DNA of 64,000 nucleotides, taken from assembly GCA_947629825.1 (NCBI GenBank), contig CANRFF010000003.1, positions 155,731-219,730 on the forward strand, written 5' to 3'. Shown here piece by piece: positions 1-7,435 of the stretch. The position numbers were made by a program, and so were the translations under genes. Each line of letters opens with the position of its first letter. The first letter of the stretch is position 1. Below the pieces are notes generated by a model. That model saw only the letters and a program-made list of their open reading frames with translations. It did not search any database and had not been told where the DNA came from. The stretch comes from an uncultured Anaeroplasmataceae bacterium (lineage in GTDB: Bacteria; Bacillota_I; Bacilli_A; Acholeplasmatales; Anaeroplasmataceae).

Positions 1-1104
1 TTTAATGTCGCAACGATTTTGATTATCAATTTGTTATTGATCAAAGGATTGAAAATCCAGATTACCGGACCGGTTTTTGCGGGCGTGATGATGATTTGCG
101 GTTTTTCCTTTTTCGGAAAAAACATTTTCAATACCATTCCGATTTATTTTGGGATTTATTTGTTTTCTTTGTTTAAAAAAATTCCTTATAAAAATTTTAT
201 CATCACCATTTTGTTTTCGACAGGAATTTCACCGCTGGTCAGTTATTGTTTCTTTGGTTTTCATTTGGCGTATTATATTTCGATTCCTCTGGGAATCGTC
301 TGCGGGATTGTCGCAGGCTTTTTGCTTCCGGCATTTTCTTCCCATACGGTAGTGTTTCACGAAGGATTCAATTTATATAACGTCGGCTTTGCCCTCGGTA
401 TTATCTCTGCGGTTTTTTACGGAATATTCACTTTGGCCGATATGAATGTTCAAACGGTTTTGTTGTATGACTATTCCACCACGAAGACATTTTATATTAT
501 TTTACCGGTGATGTCGGTGATTTCAATGGTGATCGGAATCTGTTTGAATCCGAAAAAAATATTTCCTTCGTATCTGGCAATGACCAAAACCAGCGGAAGA
601 TTGGTCAGTGATTATGTCCGGCAGTTCGGAATCGAGGCGGTTTTGTTCAATTTCGGTACGATCGGATTATCGTTATTTGTGATTTGCGTATCGTTTCAAG
701 TTCCGATGAACGGAGTGATTTTCGGAAGTATTGTGTCCATTTTGGGTTTTTCCGGATTCGGTCTTCATTTGAAAAATGTTTTGCCGATTTGGATCGGAGC
801 CGGGTTGATGATTTATATCTGGATGTTGGTAAGAAATTATTATGTTTTGCAGATGTCTTCGATTATGGCATTTATTTTTGCGAGCGGTCTTGCGCCGATT
901 TGCGGAAAATACGGGATCGTATATGGTCTTGCGGCGGGAATGCTTCATATCGTTTTGACGCCGATCATGCTTTATTTTCAAGGAGGATTCGACTTGTATA
1001 ACAATGGCTTGTCGGCCGGATTCGAAGCGGCGATTTTAAATGTTGTGGGAGAAAAGATTTTCGTTCGGAGGGAAAGAAATGGAAGAAGAATTAAAAATTT
1101 GTAA
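1..1104 (+). CDS. DUF1576-type polytopic membrane protein (5' end outside window)
   Basis: The reading frame is open from base 1, so the gene begins upstream of the window and the visible 367 residues are a C-terminal part. The TTG at 19 lacks a ribosome site and should not be taken as the start. The protein is almost entirely hydrophobic, with roughly ten membrane segments. It contains an internal duplication: a first half ending in GFNLYNVGFALG and a second half ending in GFDLYNNGLSAG, each preceded by a glycine-rich helix pair. This two-repeat layout is what I recall for the DUF1576 family, whose function is unknown. The next gene overlaps its 3' end by 26 bases, suggesting coupled translation. 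Family assignment is from memory of the pattern; a transport role is only a guess. Confidence 0.65.
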   Translation, partial: FNVATILIINLLLIKGLKIQITGPVFAGVMMICGFSFFGKNIFNTIPIYFGIYLFSLFKKIPYKNFIITILFSTGISPLVSYCFFGFHLAYYISIPLGIVCGIVAGFLLPAFSSHTVVFHEGFNLYNVGFALGIISAVFYGIFTLADMNVQTVLLYDYSTTKTFYIILPVMSVISMVIGICLNPKKIFPSYLAMTKTSGRLVSDYVRQFGIEAVLFNFGTIGLSLFVICVSFQVPMNGVIFGSIVSILGFSGFGLHLKNVLPIWIGAGLMIYIWMLVRNYYVLQMSSIMAFIFASGLAPICGKYGIVYGLAAGMLHIVLTPIMLYFQGGFDLYNNGLSAGFEAAILNVVGEKIFVRRERNGRRIKNL

Positions 1105-1417
1105 AATCATGGAAGAATTTTCTTTGTGTCTGTTGAATCAGGGAATTTTCGAATTCAAAATGGAAATTCAACATACGGAAGAGTCAACTACCATGTGTTT
1201 CGACTGTCCGAAACTTCCGTCTGAAACGGTATCCGATATGCTTCGCCGTCTGAAAGCGAAACGACAGGAAGAAATCGAAGTGTACGGTTGGGAACTGTTG
1301 GGACAAGGAGTGGCCAATAACGAATTGGAGTTGGTCGGGATGTTGATCAACGATGTTCATCACGAATGGGTCGGAGAAAGGAGTCGTTTTGTTTTAACAC
1401 GCTATGAAAATAACTAA
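1079..1417 (+). CDS. Small hypothetical protein, 112 aa
   Basis: A soluble, acidic protein of 112 residues that I do not recognise. The ATG at 1079 is chosen because GGAGGG at 1067-1072 sits six bases upstream; the in-frame ATG at 1040 has no such site and would lengthen the overlap with the preceding membrane protein. It has two cysteines close together in the motif MCFDCP (about residue 38) and a C-terminal half rich in hydrophobic/charged alternation, with no signal peptide or membrane segment. It overlaps the DUF1576-type gene upstream by 26 bases and the PAP2 gene downstream by 14 bases, so the three are probably one transcript with coupled translation. No function is proposed. Confidence 0.7.
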   Translation: MEEELKICKIMEEFSLCLLNQGIFEFKMEIQHTEESTTMCFDCPKLPSETVSDMLRRLKAKRQEEIEVYGWELLGQGVANNELELVGMLINDVHHEWVGERSRFVLTRYENN

Positions 1418-2099
1418 TTGGAGATTTTTAATTAAAATTATTGCGACGGTCGTCTTCAGTATTACTTTGATTGTTTTGGCAACCATAATTTATCTGAATG
1501 GACTGCGACCGCTGGCAGTAGATGAATATTTCAGAGATGTTGCCTATGAAATCCGCGGTTCGAAATACGGATTCTGGTACTGGTTTTTCAGAATTATGAC
1601 GGAATTCGGAAACGTTTATATTATTTTTCTGATTGTTTTGGCGACGGTCATTTTGACCAAATGCGACTATCGGGCCGTTTTGTTGATTGTCGGAATCCTG
1701 TTATCCTTTGTGATCAGTACGGGAATGAAAGGATTGTATATGAGAGAACGTCCGTTTGAGAATATGCGCTGGATGTCGGAAGATTCCACCAGTTTCCCTT
1801 CATCTCATTCGGCAGCGGCGGGATTTTTATATTCGTTTCTGTTTTATCTGATTTTCCATACTTCGATCAAAAAAAAGTGGAAAACGGTTCTTTGCGTTTG
1901 TTGCACACTGATCATCTTCATTGTGATGGGTTCCCGTTTGATTCTGGGAGTTCACTATTTTTCGGATTGTTTGGCCGGATTGAGTATCGGAATTATGGTT
2001 TCCTGTCTGATGATGCAGTTATATAAAATCTGTATTAAATATGATTTTATGACGGTCGGGTTATTCGAAAAAATCAAAGAGAATCGGAAATCTCAATAA
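1404..2099 (+). CDS. PAP2-family membrane phosphatase
   Basis: A 231-residue membrane protein of the PAP2/lipid phosphatase family, which removes phosphate from undecaprenyl pyrophosphate, phosphatidic acid or phosphatidylglycerol phosphate on the outer face of the membrane. The three signature motifs are present in order: KGLYMRERP (K-x6-RP), PSSHS with the conserved histidine, and SRLILGVHYFSD (SR-x5-H-x3-D), so the catalytic residues are intact. About six hydrophobic segments surround them. The ATG at 1404 lies inside the end of the preceding gene and has no clear ribosome site, which fits translational coupling. The substrate cannot be told from sequence. Its stop overlaps the convergent regulator gene by a few bases. 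Confidence 0.88.
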   Translation: MKITNWRFLIKIIATVVFSITLIVLATIIYLNGLRPLAVDEYFRDVAYEIRGSKYGFWYWFFRIMTEFGNVYIIFLIVLATVILTKCDYRAVLLIVGILLSFVISTGMKGLYMRERPFENMRWMSEDSTSFPSSHSAAAGFLYSFLFYLIFHTSIKKKWKTVLCVCCTLIIFIVMGSRLILGVHYFSDCLAGLSIGIMVSCLMMQLYKICIKYDFMTVGLFEKIKENRKSQ

Positions 2100-2632
2100 T
2101 CTCGGCGGAATGCCCAAAAACGAATTTTTTCTTCCGAAAGAAGATAAAATAATTTGTTTTGATGTTCGAGAATTTGTCTGTGGGCAAGAATCCGGAAAAA
2201 AGAAGAGAGTTCTTTTGGGGCGATTTGCAGATACGTTGCGAGTTCTTTCATCGTTTTTTTGAGATAAATCCGTTGGGATTGTTGACTGTGGAATTCATAA
2301 TAAAAATATCGACAAATCCGTGTGATCGGATCTTTGATATAAAGCAATTCCAAATGCAGTTGGGTATCTCTCAATCGTTCGGACAAGTAGGTGGCGAGTT
2401 GTCGGGAATCCAACAGTTCTTTCAAAATCCAATGCCCTTCGGTCATTGTCATCACGATATAATCGTAAAGAGCGTAGGGATAGGAAAAAATCTGATCGGC
2501 GAATAAGATGTCGTCTTTTTGATAAGTATAGAGGATGTGATTGTCTTTTTGGGCGACCACGGTTCCTTTTTCGATATGAAAAATTCCGGGGAGAAATTCC
2601 CCTTCCGAAATCCAATGTTTTTGTGGTTTCAT
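2093..2632 (-). CDS. Crp/Fnr-like transcriptional regulator, short N terminus
   Basis: Begins at the ATG at 2632 (179 residues). The N-terminal part resembles the beta-roll of a cyclic-nucleotide-binding domain (HIEKGTVV, then YTYQKDDI), followed by a long helix and a C-terminal winged helix with TMKELATYLQIAPKELSSFF as the likely recognition helix-turn-helix. Crp/Fnr proteins are usually 210-230 residues, so about 40 residues of the beta-roll are missing or the start is further upstream; the frame is open to 2764 but that would run into the dehydratase gene. No Fe-S cysteine set is evident, so it is not a classical FNR. No good Shine-Dalgarno precedes the ATG, and a strong hairpin lies just upstream. 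It probably regulates the dehydratase operon it follows, but that is inference from position. Confidence 0.6.
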   Translation of the reverse strand: MKPQKHWISEGEFLPGIFHIEKGTVVAQKDNHILYTYQKDDILFADQIFSYPYALYDYIVMTMTEGHWILKELLDSRQLATYLSERLRDTQLHLELLYIKDPITRICRYFYYEFHSQQSQRIYLKKTMKELATYLQIAPKELSSFFRILAHRQILEHQNKLFYLLSEEKIRFWAFRRDY

Positions 2633-2640
2633 AAACAGAA

Positions 2641-2668
2641 AAGCCAAGTTTTTACAACTTGGCTTTTT
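2641..2668 (-). terminator. Hairpin between dehydratase gene and Crp-like gene
   Basis: A perfect 10-bp stem (AAGCCAAGTT paired with AACTTGGCTT, five-base loop) spans 2641-2665. On the minus strand it contains the last codons and stop of the dehydratase gene and is followed by TTTTCTGTTT; on the plus strand it is followed by TTTTT, so it may also end read-through from the PAP2 side. It sits immediately before the Crp-like start codon, so it could be a terminator, a partial attenuator, or an mRNA-stability hairpin. Confidence 0.6.
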
Positions 2669-3926
2669 CTCCTTCCTTGATTTTTTCTCTTGCGATCGCA
2701 AGCATGAGTTTGATACGGTTTTCCTGATTGACTTTGGTTGCGGAAGGATCGTAATCGATCGCAACGATATTGGCGTCGGGGTGCAGAGATTTGATTTTTT
2801 TCATAACTCCTTTTCCGCAGATATGATTCGGCAGACAGCCGAAAGGTTGCGTACAAATGATATTTCCGTAACCGATTTCGATCAATTCCATCATTTCCGC
2901 CGTCAGCAACCAGCCTTCTCCCATTTTGGTTCCGTGAGAAAGGACGCCCTCGGAGAGATCTTTGGTGTGAGAGAAGTATTTCATCGGTGTGAATCGTGTC
3001 TTTTCGATACTGTGAATCATCCATTTTTCCCTTCTTCGCAAATACTTGATTCCGAAAGAAGAAATCCACTTTTTCAAAAGACCCCGACCGTAATATTGGT
3101 GGTCGTAAATGGAATTATAAAGACAGTAGAGGATAAAACCGTACAGTCCCGGAACCATAACTTCGGCATTTTCGGATACCAAAAAATCTTCCAGATGATT
3201 ATTGCCTAAGGCGGCATATTTGACGTAGATTTCTCCGACGACTCCGACTTTCGGTTTGGCTTGAGAGAGATCCAGATCCAACTGATCGAATGATTGGGCG
3301 ATGTTTTTCAGGTTCTTGCGAATGCTTCTTGCGCCGGTTCCTTGATGACGTTCGAATTGTTTTCCGATTTGAGCAATCCAGAAGTCCGCCAGTTTCTTGG
3401 CGGCACCGGCTTCTTTTTCATAGGAACGGGTCTTATTGTAAAGATACATAATTTCATCGCCGTAGGTCATTGCGGCAACGATTTGTTTGATCAAAGGATA
3501 AGTCAGACGAAGTCCGCTGTCTTTTTCCAGATTGGAAGCATTGAGCGAAACGACGGGAATGAATCCGTATCCGGCTTTATCCAAGGCTTTTCGAAGCAAG
3601 TGAATGTAGTTGGAAGCCCGACATCCGCCACCGGTCTGCGTAATCAGAAGAACCAGATGATCGAGATCGTTGCGGTGATTCAGATTGTCGATAAATTGCC
3701 CGATGACCAACAAGGCCGGATAACAAGTATCGTTATGAACGTATTTCAACCCTTCTTCTACCACTTCGTGTCCTTCGTTTTTCATTACTTCCACCCGATA
3801 GCCCGACTCAATGAGCGCTTTTTCGAACAGAGCCATATGAAACGGCAACATCGAAGGAATCAAAATGGTATGGGTTTTCCGCATTGAAGAAACAAATTTC
3901 GGATATTCTCTTACTTCGCTTTCCAT
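2652..3926 (-). CDS. 2-hydroxyacyl-CoA dehydratase-family subunit (HgdB-like)
   Basis: A 424-residue protein of the HgdB/DUF2229-type 2-hydroxyacyl-CoA dehydratase family. Conserved cysteines suited to a [4Fe-4S] cluster appear in NDTCYPA (about residue 68), GGGCRASNY and FGCLPNHICG near the C terminus. The ATG at 3926 is preceded by GGAGG with a good spacing, and the gene overlaps the end of the activase gene upstream by 16 bases. In many Firmicutes an activase and this domain form one polypeptide of about 1,400 residues; here the two parts (974 plus 424) are separate genes. In known members an ATP-driven activase passes one electron to the dehydratase to eliminate water from a 2-hydroxyacyl-CoA. 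No substrate is evident, and this stand-alone family often has no known substrate. Confidence 0.82.
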   Translation of the reverse strand: MESEVREYPKFVSSMRKTHTILIPSMLPFHMALFEKALIESGYRVEVMKNEGHEVVEEGLKYVHNDTCYPALLVIGQFIDNLNHRNDLDHLVLLITQTGGGCRASNYIHLLRKALDKAGYGFIPVVSLNASNLEKDSGLRLTYPLIKQIVAAMTYGDEIMYLYNKTRSYEKEAGAAKKLADFWIAQIGKQFERHQGTGARSIRKNLKNIAQSFDQLDLDLSQAKPKVGVVGEIYVKYAALGNNHLEDFLVSENAEVMVPGLYGFILYCLYNSIYDHQYYGRGLLKKWISSFGIKYLRRREKWMIHSIEKTRFTPMKYFSHTKDLSEGVLSHGTKMGEGWLLTAEMMELIEIGYGNIICTQPFGCLPNHICGKGVMKKIKSLHPDANIVAIDYDPSATKVNQENRIKLMLAIAREKIKEGEKAKL

Positions 3927-6835
3927 TTCTTTTCCTCCTTTTTTTGTTCCAAAGCCGCAAACAGACTTCTCAAACGAATTTTAACGGCACCCAGATTGGT
4001 GATTTCATCGATCTTGATTTGCGTATAAATGCGATTGTGGTTTTCCAGAATGCTTTTGCATTCATCGGTGGTAACGGCGTCCAATCCGCAACCGAAACTA
4101 ACCAGTTGAACCAGATTCATATCCGGTTGGGTTGTGCAGTATTTGGCTGCGGCATACAATCTGGCGTGATAGGTCCATTGATTCAGTACCCCTACTTTGA
4201 ATTTCGGTACCAGATGAGAAACGGATTCTTCCGTAACCACCGCAACGCCGAACCCGTTGATCAGTTTATCGATTCCGTGATTGACTTGCGGGTCGACATG
4301 ATAAGGCCGTCCGGCCAGAACAATGATTTGTTGTTGATTTTTTCGGGCATTTTGAATGATTTCGTCCGCTTTGTTGCGGATATCCGCCAAATAGTCTTCA
4401 TACGCCTGATAGGCTTTCGAAGCGGCTTTGGCAATTTCCGCTGTCGAACAACGGAACGGTTTCAGAATCATTTTCATTTTCATTTTGAATATTTTTTCAT
4501 CGTGAATCCCGATAAAAGAATGGATAAAACGAACTTGTTCGATTTCTTTGACGTTGTTTTCGATGGTCTGAGGATAATAAGCAACAATCGGGCAATTGAA
4601 ATGATTGTCGCCTTTGTGTTCGTCGATATTATAGCTCATACACGGGTAGAAAATTGTCGTAATCCCATCCTGAATCAATTTGAGAATATGTCCGTGAACC
4701 AGTTTGGCAGGATAACAGATGGTATCCGACGGAATGGTATGTTGTCCCAAAGTATATATTTTTTCATTGGAAAAACCGCTGTGAACGACTTCGAATCCCA
4801 ACTGGGTAAAGAAAGTATGCCAGAACGGATAGAGTTCATACAGATTGAGAGCCAGCGGAATTCCGATCTTGCCCCGATTTCCTTTGACGGAAGAATAACT
4901 CATCAATCGATTCCGGATATATTCGTACAGGTTGGAATCTTCGTTTTTTACTTTTTTGGTCAATGGTTTTTCACAGCGATTTCCGCTGATAAAACGATTC
5001 TGATTGCTTCCGAACGTGTTGACCGACAACAGACAGTGGTTATTGCAAATCTGACAGTTGAAATTGCGTACTTCGTGTTTGAAAGAGGTCAGTTGTTCTT
5101 TGGTAATGGTCGAAGAATGTTCCAAATTCAAAGATTTGGCATAGAGTGCGGCCCCGTAAGCCCCCATCAAACCGGAAATGTTCGGACAAATGACTTGCAG
5201 ATTCAATTCCTTTTCAAAGGCACGTAATACGGCTTCGTTATGAAAGGTTCCTCCCTGAACGACAATATGTTTTCCCAAAGAAGCATGGGAAGGAACCCGA
5301 ATCACTTTATATAATGCGTTTTTGACAACGGAAATGGAAAGTCCTGCGGAAATATTGTCGATGGTGGCGCCGTCTTTTTGAGCCTGTTTGACCGAAGAAT
5401 TCATAAAGACCGTACATCTCGATCCCAAATCCACCGGTTTTTTCGCCATCAATCCCAACTTGGCAAATTCTTCAATCGAATAGCCCAAGGCATTCGCAAA
5501 AGTCTGCAGAAAAGAACCGCAACCGGAAGAACAGGCTTCGTTCAGGAAAATATTGGCGATCGCCTGATTTTCGATTTTAAAACATTTGATGTCCTGTCCG
5601 CCGATATCGATTATGAAGTCGACTTCCGGATTGAACTTGAAAGCCGCTCTGTAGTGAGCCATGGTTTCCACCAATCCGGCGTCCAAAGAAAATGCGTTTC
5701 TTGCCAGATCTTCACCGTAACCGGTCGAAGCGGAGCCGGCAATTTTGATCTTCGGATATTGTTCGTATAACTGTTCGAAGATTTGCCGGATGACTTCTAC
5801 GGGATTTCCTTTGTTCGGCAGATATTTTTCAAAACGAATTTGTTCGTTTTCGTCGATCAGAACGAATTTTAAAGTCGTGGAACCGCTATCGATTCCCAAA
5901 TATAAATTTCCGTCGTAATTGTCCAGCGGAAGAAGGTCGATATGGGCTTTTTGATGACGTTTTCTGAATTCGTCCAATTCCTGTTGATTTTCAAACAGCG
6001 GTCGATTATAAGCGTAAGTGGCTTGATTGACGAAATGTTGAAGTTGGTTTAAAATCTTTTGAAGCGAATCGGCTTTTTTCGCACAAAGCGCCGCCCCGAT
6101 TGCCACATAATAAAGAGAGTTTTCCGGACAAATTCCGTGAATGCCGAGCGCTTCGTCGAAACTGTTTTGCAGTTCGGAAAGGAAGGTCAGAGGTCCGCCC
6201 AGATAAGCGACTTTTCCTTTGATTTCTCTTCCCTGAGCCAGCCCGCCGATCGTTTGATTGACTACGGCTTTGAAAATGGAAGCGGCAATATCGGATTTGG
6301 AAGCGCCTTGATTCAATAGCGGTTGAATGTCGGATTTGGCAAACACACCGCAACGGGAAGCAATCGCATATAATTTCTGATGATTGGTCGCAAGTCCGTT
6401 GATTTCGGTAATGTCGACATTCAAAAGCGTTGCCATTTGGTCGATAAATGCGCCGGTTCCTCCGGCACAAGACCCGTTCATCCGGACTTCCATTCCGTTG
6501 GTTAAGAATAAAATTTTCGCATCTTCCCCACCGAGTTCGATAATACAGTCCGTATTCGGGATCAGTTGATTTGCGGCGATTCTCGTCGCATAAACTTCTT
6601 GAACGAAAGTGACGCCGATCCCGTCGGCAATGCCCATTCCGGCGGATCCGGAAATAGCAAAAAGCACGGAATCATCGACGATTTTTTGTCGAATCAACGT
6701 TTCGATCGTGGCGATCATATTATCTTTGATATGAGAATAATGACGTCGATAATCCGAAAAAACGATTTGATCATTTTCGTCCAGAACGACGCATTTAATG
6801 GTGGTGGAACCGACGTCCAAACCGATTTTTTTCAT
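3911..6835 (-). CDS. Acyl-CoA dehydratase activase, tandem BadF/HgdC ATPase domains plus DUF2229
   Basis: A 974-residue protein with two ASKHA-type ATPase domains of the BadF/BadG/HgdC family: the first opens with LDVGSTTIKCVVLDE (residue 5), the second with LGIDSGSTTLKFVLIDE (about 312). Each keeps the pair of cysteine motifs that hold the bridging [4Fe-4S] cluster of HgdC (NGSCAGGTGAF and SRCGVF in the first; NEACSSGCGSF and SRCTVF in the second). A C-terminal region carries CQICNNHC, SDTICYPAK and YPCMSYN, resembling the DUF2229 part of longer fused relatives. The role is ATP-dependent electron delivery to a radical 2-hydroxyacyl-CoA dehydratase, presumably the product of the overlapping downstream gene. 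The start at 6835 follows AAGGAGGG, and a consensus promoter lies at 6877-6905. Whether it is a metabolic or regulatory system is unknown. Confidence 0.85.
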   Translation of the reverse strand: MKKIGLDVGSTTIKCVVLDENDQIVFSDYRRHYSHIKDNMIATIETLIRQKIVDDSVLFAISGSAGMGIADGIGVTFVQEVYATRIAANQLIPNTDCIIELGGEDAKILFLTNGMEVRMNGSCAGGTGAFIDQMATLLNVDITEINGLATNHQKLYAIASRCGVFAKSDIQPLLNQGASKSDIAASIFKAVVNQTIGGLAQGREIKGKVAYLGGPLTFLSELQNSFDEALGIHGICPENSLYYVAIGAALCAKKADSLQKILNQLQHFVNQATYAYNRPLFENQQELDEFRKRHQKAHIDLLPLDNYDGNLYLGIDSGSTTLKFVLIDENEQIRFEKYLPNKGNPVEVIRQIFEQLYEQYPKIKIAGSASTGYGEDLARNAFSLDAGLVETMAHYRAAFKFNPEVDFIIDIGGQDIKCFKIENQAIANIFLNEACSSGCGSFLQTFANALGYSIEEFAKLGLMAKKPVDLGSRCTVFMNSSVKQAQKDGATIDNISAGLSISVVKNALYKVIRVPSHASLGKHIVVQGGTFHNEAVLRAFEKELNLQVICPNISGLMGAYGAALYAKSLNLEHSSTITKEQLTSFKHEVRNFNCQICNNHCLLSVNTFGSNQNRFISGNRCEKPLTKKVKNEDSNLYEYIRNRLMSYSSVKGNRGKIGIPLALNLYELYPFWHTFFTQLGFEVVHSGFSNEKIYTLGQHTIPSDTICYPAKLVHGHILKLIQDGITTIFYPCMSYNIDEHKGDNHFNCPIVAYYPQTIENNVKEIEQVRFIHSFIGIHDEKIFKMKMKMILKPFRCSTAEIAKAASKAYQAYEDYLADIRNKADEIIQNARKNQQQIIVLAGRPYHVDPQVNHGIDKLINGFGVAVVTEESVSHLVPKFKVGVLNQWTYHARLYAAAKYCTTQPDMNLVQLVSFGCGLDAVTTDECKSILENHNRIYTQIKIDEITNLGAVKIRLRSLFAALEQKKEEKKWKAK

Positions 6836-6876
6836 TTTTCGAACCCTCCTTTACAAGTATGCCAACACAACATTTT

Positions 6877-6905
6877 ATTATATTATAAATAATATAACAA
6901 GTCAA
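6877..6905 (-). promoter_or_regulatory. Sigma-A promoter of the dehydratase/activase operon
   Basis: On the minus strand, TTGACT (6905-6900) and TATAAT (6882-6877) are separated by exactly 17 bases, an almost perfect housekeeping promoter about 40 bases ahead of the activase start codon. The spacer is made only of A and T in its centre, so secondary -10 registers are possible. Confidence 0.8.
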
Positions 6906-6944
6906 TAAAATGCCTATTTCGACAAAAGAAATTCCGTTTTTTTT

Positions 6945-6974
6945 CTTACATGAAATGAAAAAATTTGATATAAT
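6945..6974 (+). promoter_or_regulatory. Promoter of the Veg-like gene
   Basis: CTTACA at 6945-6950 and a consensus TATAAT at 6969-6974 with an 18-base spacer lie 29 bases ahead of the ATG. It is divergent from the activase promoter, leaving about 40 bases between the two -35 boxes. Confidence 0.65.
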
Positions 6975-7002
6975 AAAACGAGAAGACGGAAAGGAGTTTT
7001 TT

Positions 7003-7305
7003 ATGGAAAACAGAGGGTTTATCACAATAGATCAATACGAAAATTTACAAAAAAAATTCAAGGAATTACAGGAAAAAGGACCGATTCATGTCAATCTGAC
7101 GAAAGGGAAAAAAAGAGTGGAACATGCGACGACGTATATTTTGGGAATCTATGCGAAATTTGTTTGTGTTCAATCCCGGGTCAATCATTATGTGGAAGAT
7201 TTTACGATATCGTATTCCGATCTGTTTTCCAAAGAAATCGTGATTGACGAACTCGATTGGGATCTGATTACATCCAAAAAAGAAATCGAACAAAAAGAGA
7301 CTTGA
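7003..7305 (+). CDS. Veg-family-like small protein
   Basis: A 100-residue protein starting at the ATG at 7003, set by AAGGAG at 6991-6996. The middle part (VNLTKGKKRVEHATTYILG, then VCVQSRVNHYVEDFTISYSD) follows the pattern of Bacillus subtilis Veg: a basic loop followed by a conserved segment ending in SYSDLFSKEIVI, comparable to the SYADVLTETVEL end of Veg. Veg is a small beta-barrel-like protein linked to biofilm gene control in Bacillus. This copy is longer at the N terminus and C terminus. The match is from memory of motif order rather than an alignment, so the role is tentative. It is a single-gene unit with its own promoter and a terminator directly after the stop. Confidence 0.6.
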   Translation: MENRGFITIDQYENLQKKFKELQEKGPIHVNLTKGKKRVEHATTYILGIYAKFVCVQSRVNHYVEDFTISYSDLFSKEIVIDELDWDLITSKKEIEQKET

Positions 7306-7327
7306 TTTTCGAGTTTCTTTTTTTTTA
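7294..7327 (+). terminator. Intrinsic terminator after the Veg-like gene
   Basis: An imperfect stem (AAAGAGACTT with GAGTTTCTTT, two G-U type pairs) overlaps the TGA stop and is followed by an uninterrupted run of T to 7326. Confidence 0.7.
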
Positions 7328-7350
7328 CCGAAGAAAACGATATCTTTTTC

Positions 7351-7379
7351 TTGTAAGAGACGGCGTTTTAAGATATAAT
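7351..7379 (+). promoter_or_regulatory. Promoter of the GLUG lipoprotein/cysS transcript
   Basis: TTGTAA at 7351-7356 and TATAAT at 7374-7379 with a 17-base spacer, followed by an AT-only leader up to the AAGGA ribosome site at 7421. Confidence 0.78.
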
Positions 7380-7435
7380 AGAAAATAGTATTAAATATAA
7401 TATATTTAAAATTGTGTCAAAAGGATAAAGAATTC

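Noticed and set aside
3884..5227. Long plus-strand open frame (447 codons) opposite the activase gene
   Set aside because: It is antisense to a protein with clear domains, has no ribosome site, and its amino acid content (many Phe, Asn, Arg) is typical of a shadow frame.
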